DNA of 64,000 bases from Tubiluchus corallicola (Eukaryota > Priapulida > Priapulimorpha > Priapulimorphida > Tubiluchidae). The notes below the pieces were generated by a model. The model made no database searches. It saw only the letters and a program-made list of their open reading frames with translations, and was not told the origin of the DNA. The translations under genes and the position numbers were made by a program. Numbering within the stretch: the stretch's first letter is position 1; each line of letters starts with the position of its first letter. Below, in pieces: positions 40,601-43,600 of this stretch. The stretch spans positions 1 to 64,000 of the forward strand of contig JAQGDQ010000733.1 of NCBI GenBank assembly GCA_030141605.1, written 5' to 3'.

Positions 40601-43600
40601 GCTATTCCATATAGATATCCAAATATATATAAACTTAATAAGCACTTACATATTGTCAACTTTTCTAACTTCGTAAATGTGTTACTTAAATCGTGACCTA
40701 TGCGTCTAAAGAAACAAAAGTAAAAAAGTATTAATCACCATGTAAACATCCAAAAAATCAAATAACGGTTGTAAATATATTTAATTCTGGGTAAATGAAC
40801 TTCAGTCTAAACAAAAATCAATCAGTTAAAATAAAATTTGATAACTTTAGACCGATTAAATTGAATATTTATTGATTAACATTAAAAGTGTTAACACGAT
40901 AAAATAATATTTACGGCTCAGGTGAAATAACGATTGTTTAATTAAACACGATGGAGCCTAATGAAGTTTACGTGAAGTTTAATTGATATAAGAAAATTGT
41001 GAGTTTTCTCTTCATCTAGAAACTAAAGCTGAAAATTCACAGAGACTGTAGCGTTTGAAAAATGCACATCAATAGGTAAAATCAAAACTTAAACGATTAA
41101 AAGTAATCAGAATACGCAATTAAAACTATACTCAACGTATGTTAAACATGTATTTTGGTATGTACTGTGGAAGTTGGAATTGTACATTGTAGTTAGGTGC
41201 TGCCATCTATGTGCTAATCTTGTAACATTCTACTAGCTGACTTACCTTCAGAATACGCAATTAAAACTACACTCGACGTATGTTAAACATGTATTTTGGT
41301 AGGTACTGTGGAAGTTGTAAATGTACATTGTAGTTAGGTGCTGCCATCTATGTGCTAATGTTGTTACAGTCTACCAGCTGACTTATCTTCAGTATAATTG
41401 TATGGTCCAGTGACTACATACACACTGGTCCTCTCCCTATGTAAAATTAATGGTTGTTGTGAAGCCTGTGCAAGTGCTGCCATCTATGTGCTAATCCTGT
41501 ACATTCTACCAGCTGACTTGCCTTCAGTATAATTGTATGGTCTAGTGACTACATACACACTGGTCCTCTCCCTATCTTAAATTAATGGTTGTTGTGAAGC
41601 CTGTGCAACTCTGCATAGGTCAAGTTCTATACCTGTATACTGGCTGTGAAACAGGTTTTACTGACTGTTTTTGCTTTCTAGTTTTTGCTCAATGTTCAGT
41701 GCAGCAGTTTTGCTACTCATGTTTTCTGTAGTTTAATAAACACTTTTCTGTTGTGTGCAGTGCAAATATTTATTATAGATTTTTGGTTCCTATCCATACT
41801 TCTCTGTGCCTAAACTCAATCATAACAAAGTGACTGAACAACAACTTCAAAAATGACTTTCACAGGTACTAATATAAACTAGAAAAAGCTAAAATAGGAG
41901 AGAAAGTCAAATGTATAAAACACACATATAAATGAAAATACGTTACTCTCACCTAGCTACTTGCATAAATTCACTCCGCTGTTTTAACACTGGGTTGGTC
42001 TGGTAAGCGTTTGTTAATGGCCCATTACCCTAAAATATGGAAACATAACAGCATATTTAGGGATGAGATTGACAAATTGCAAAAAACTCTGAAACATGCC
42101 AGGGGTTTGGGGGCCGCACAGGCAGCAACAAATTGCAATTTTGTGACCATAGAAAGCCTCTAAGTGGACTTAAAATATCAATTACCTTGTTTCATGCATA
42201 ATTTAAAATACCCAACTATCAAGGATACATGATACCTAATTGTCTCAAAAACGCCTAAGTACTGGCCGCTCCTATGTAAACGTATATAAAAACTGTCTGC
42301 AATTGACTCAAATAACTCCACACAATTGATTCTATATTTTTATACATACAGATATACACGTGGTTACACTGATGTACGTGATGCAAACAAAGTGACGGCC
42401 TGCCACCTAGCGGTCAGCTTGTGAAATAATGTAGTGGGTCCGATTTACAATAATGGCACTACTGGTCTTCCAAAAACTCGGAATTCCGAGTATCCGCGGA
42501 AAATTCTCATCCCTGTTATTTGCTGTTTATAAAGTCACTTTAAAAAGTTGCAAAAAGAAGTGAAATTTAGTTTTCACGAGAATTATTTTAGTCATGCAAA
42601 AAATTAAAAGTCATCTTTTGATTCTTAATTCATTTACTGTTGAAATATGCAAGCCAGACAATTCCACTATTAAAATTCATCAATGACATTTTTACTTTTA
42701 GAAAAAGTGTTTTCTGAAAAGGCCTCCTGGGTCAAATTCCATTAGCGTGTTGTATCATCACATTACAGTCTTCCAGCAAGTAAACTGCTTTGCGTATACA
42801 AGCATACAACACCGAGTAAACACAACAACACAGACCCGTCGATCAACTAACGCTTACCATCCTACTGCGCATGTTCTTCGCAGTGGACATGAACTCCGTG
42901 GTTCTGTCACGGCACGTCATATCCGGTTCTATTTGTTCTAATGTTTGAAGTAACGGCACCCCTAGCAGCTCTCTTCTGTCTGTTCCTGTGAAAAAAATGC
43001 ACAAATTGAATTGTAGAGTATCATATTTATTGCGCATGAACAGAATAAACCATTAGACAACTTCACTCGACAACAATCCCACATAAAGCAATGGACAACC
43101 TCACTCGACAATAATCCCACATAAACCAATGGACAACCTCGCTCGACAACAATCCCGCATAAACCAATGGACAACCTCGCTCGACAACAATCCCACATAA
43201 ACCAATGGACAACCTCACTCGACAACAATCCCACATAAACCAATGGACAACCTCGCTCGACAACAATCCCGCATAAACCATTGGACAACCTCGCTCGACA
43301 ACAATCCCGCACAAACCAATGGACAACCTCGCTCGACAACAATCCCGCATAAACCATTTTGTATTGGAAATTCCTCTCTGTTGGGTAATGGCGTTGAATG
43401 AAATCTCAAAGTACTTGTAATCTTTCACTACGTAATCAGTTACACGTAGCAATACCTGCGGTGGTCAACATCGCTTGTTTACCTGTAAATCTCTTGTATT
43501 TGCACTAACATAGCATTGTAAACAACCCGATAATCTTCTCTGATGCTGGATTCTAATTACAATTTACAGGTTAGGATTACGTCCGGTTTTGCTTTAACCA

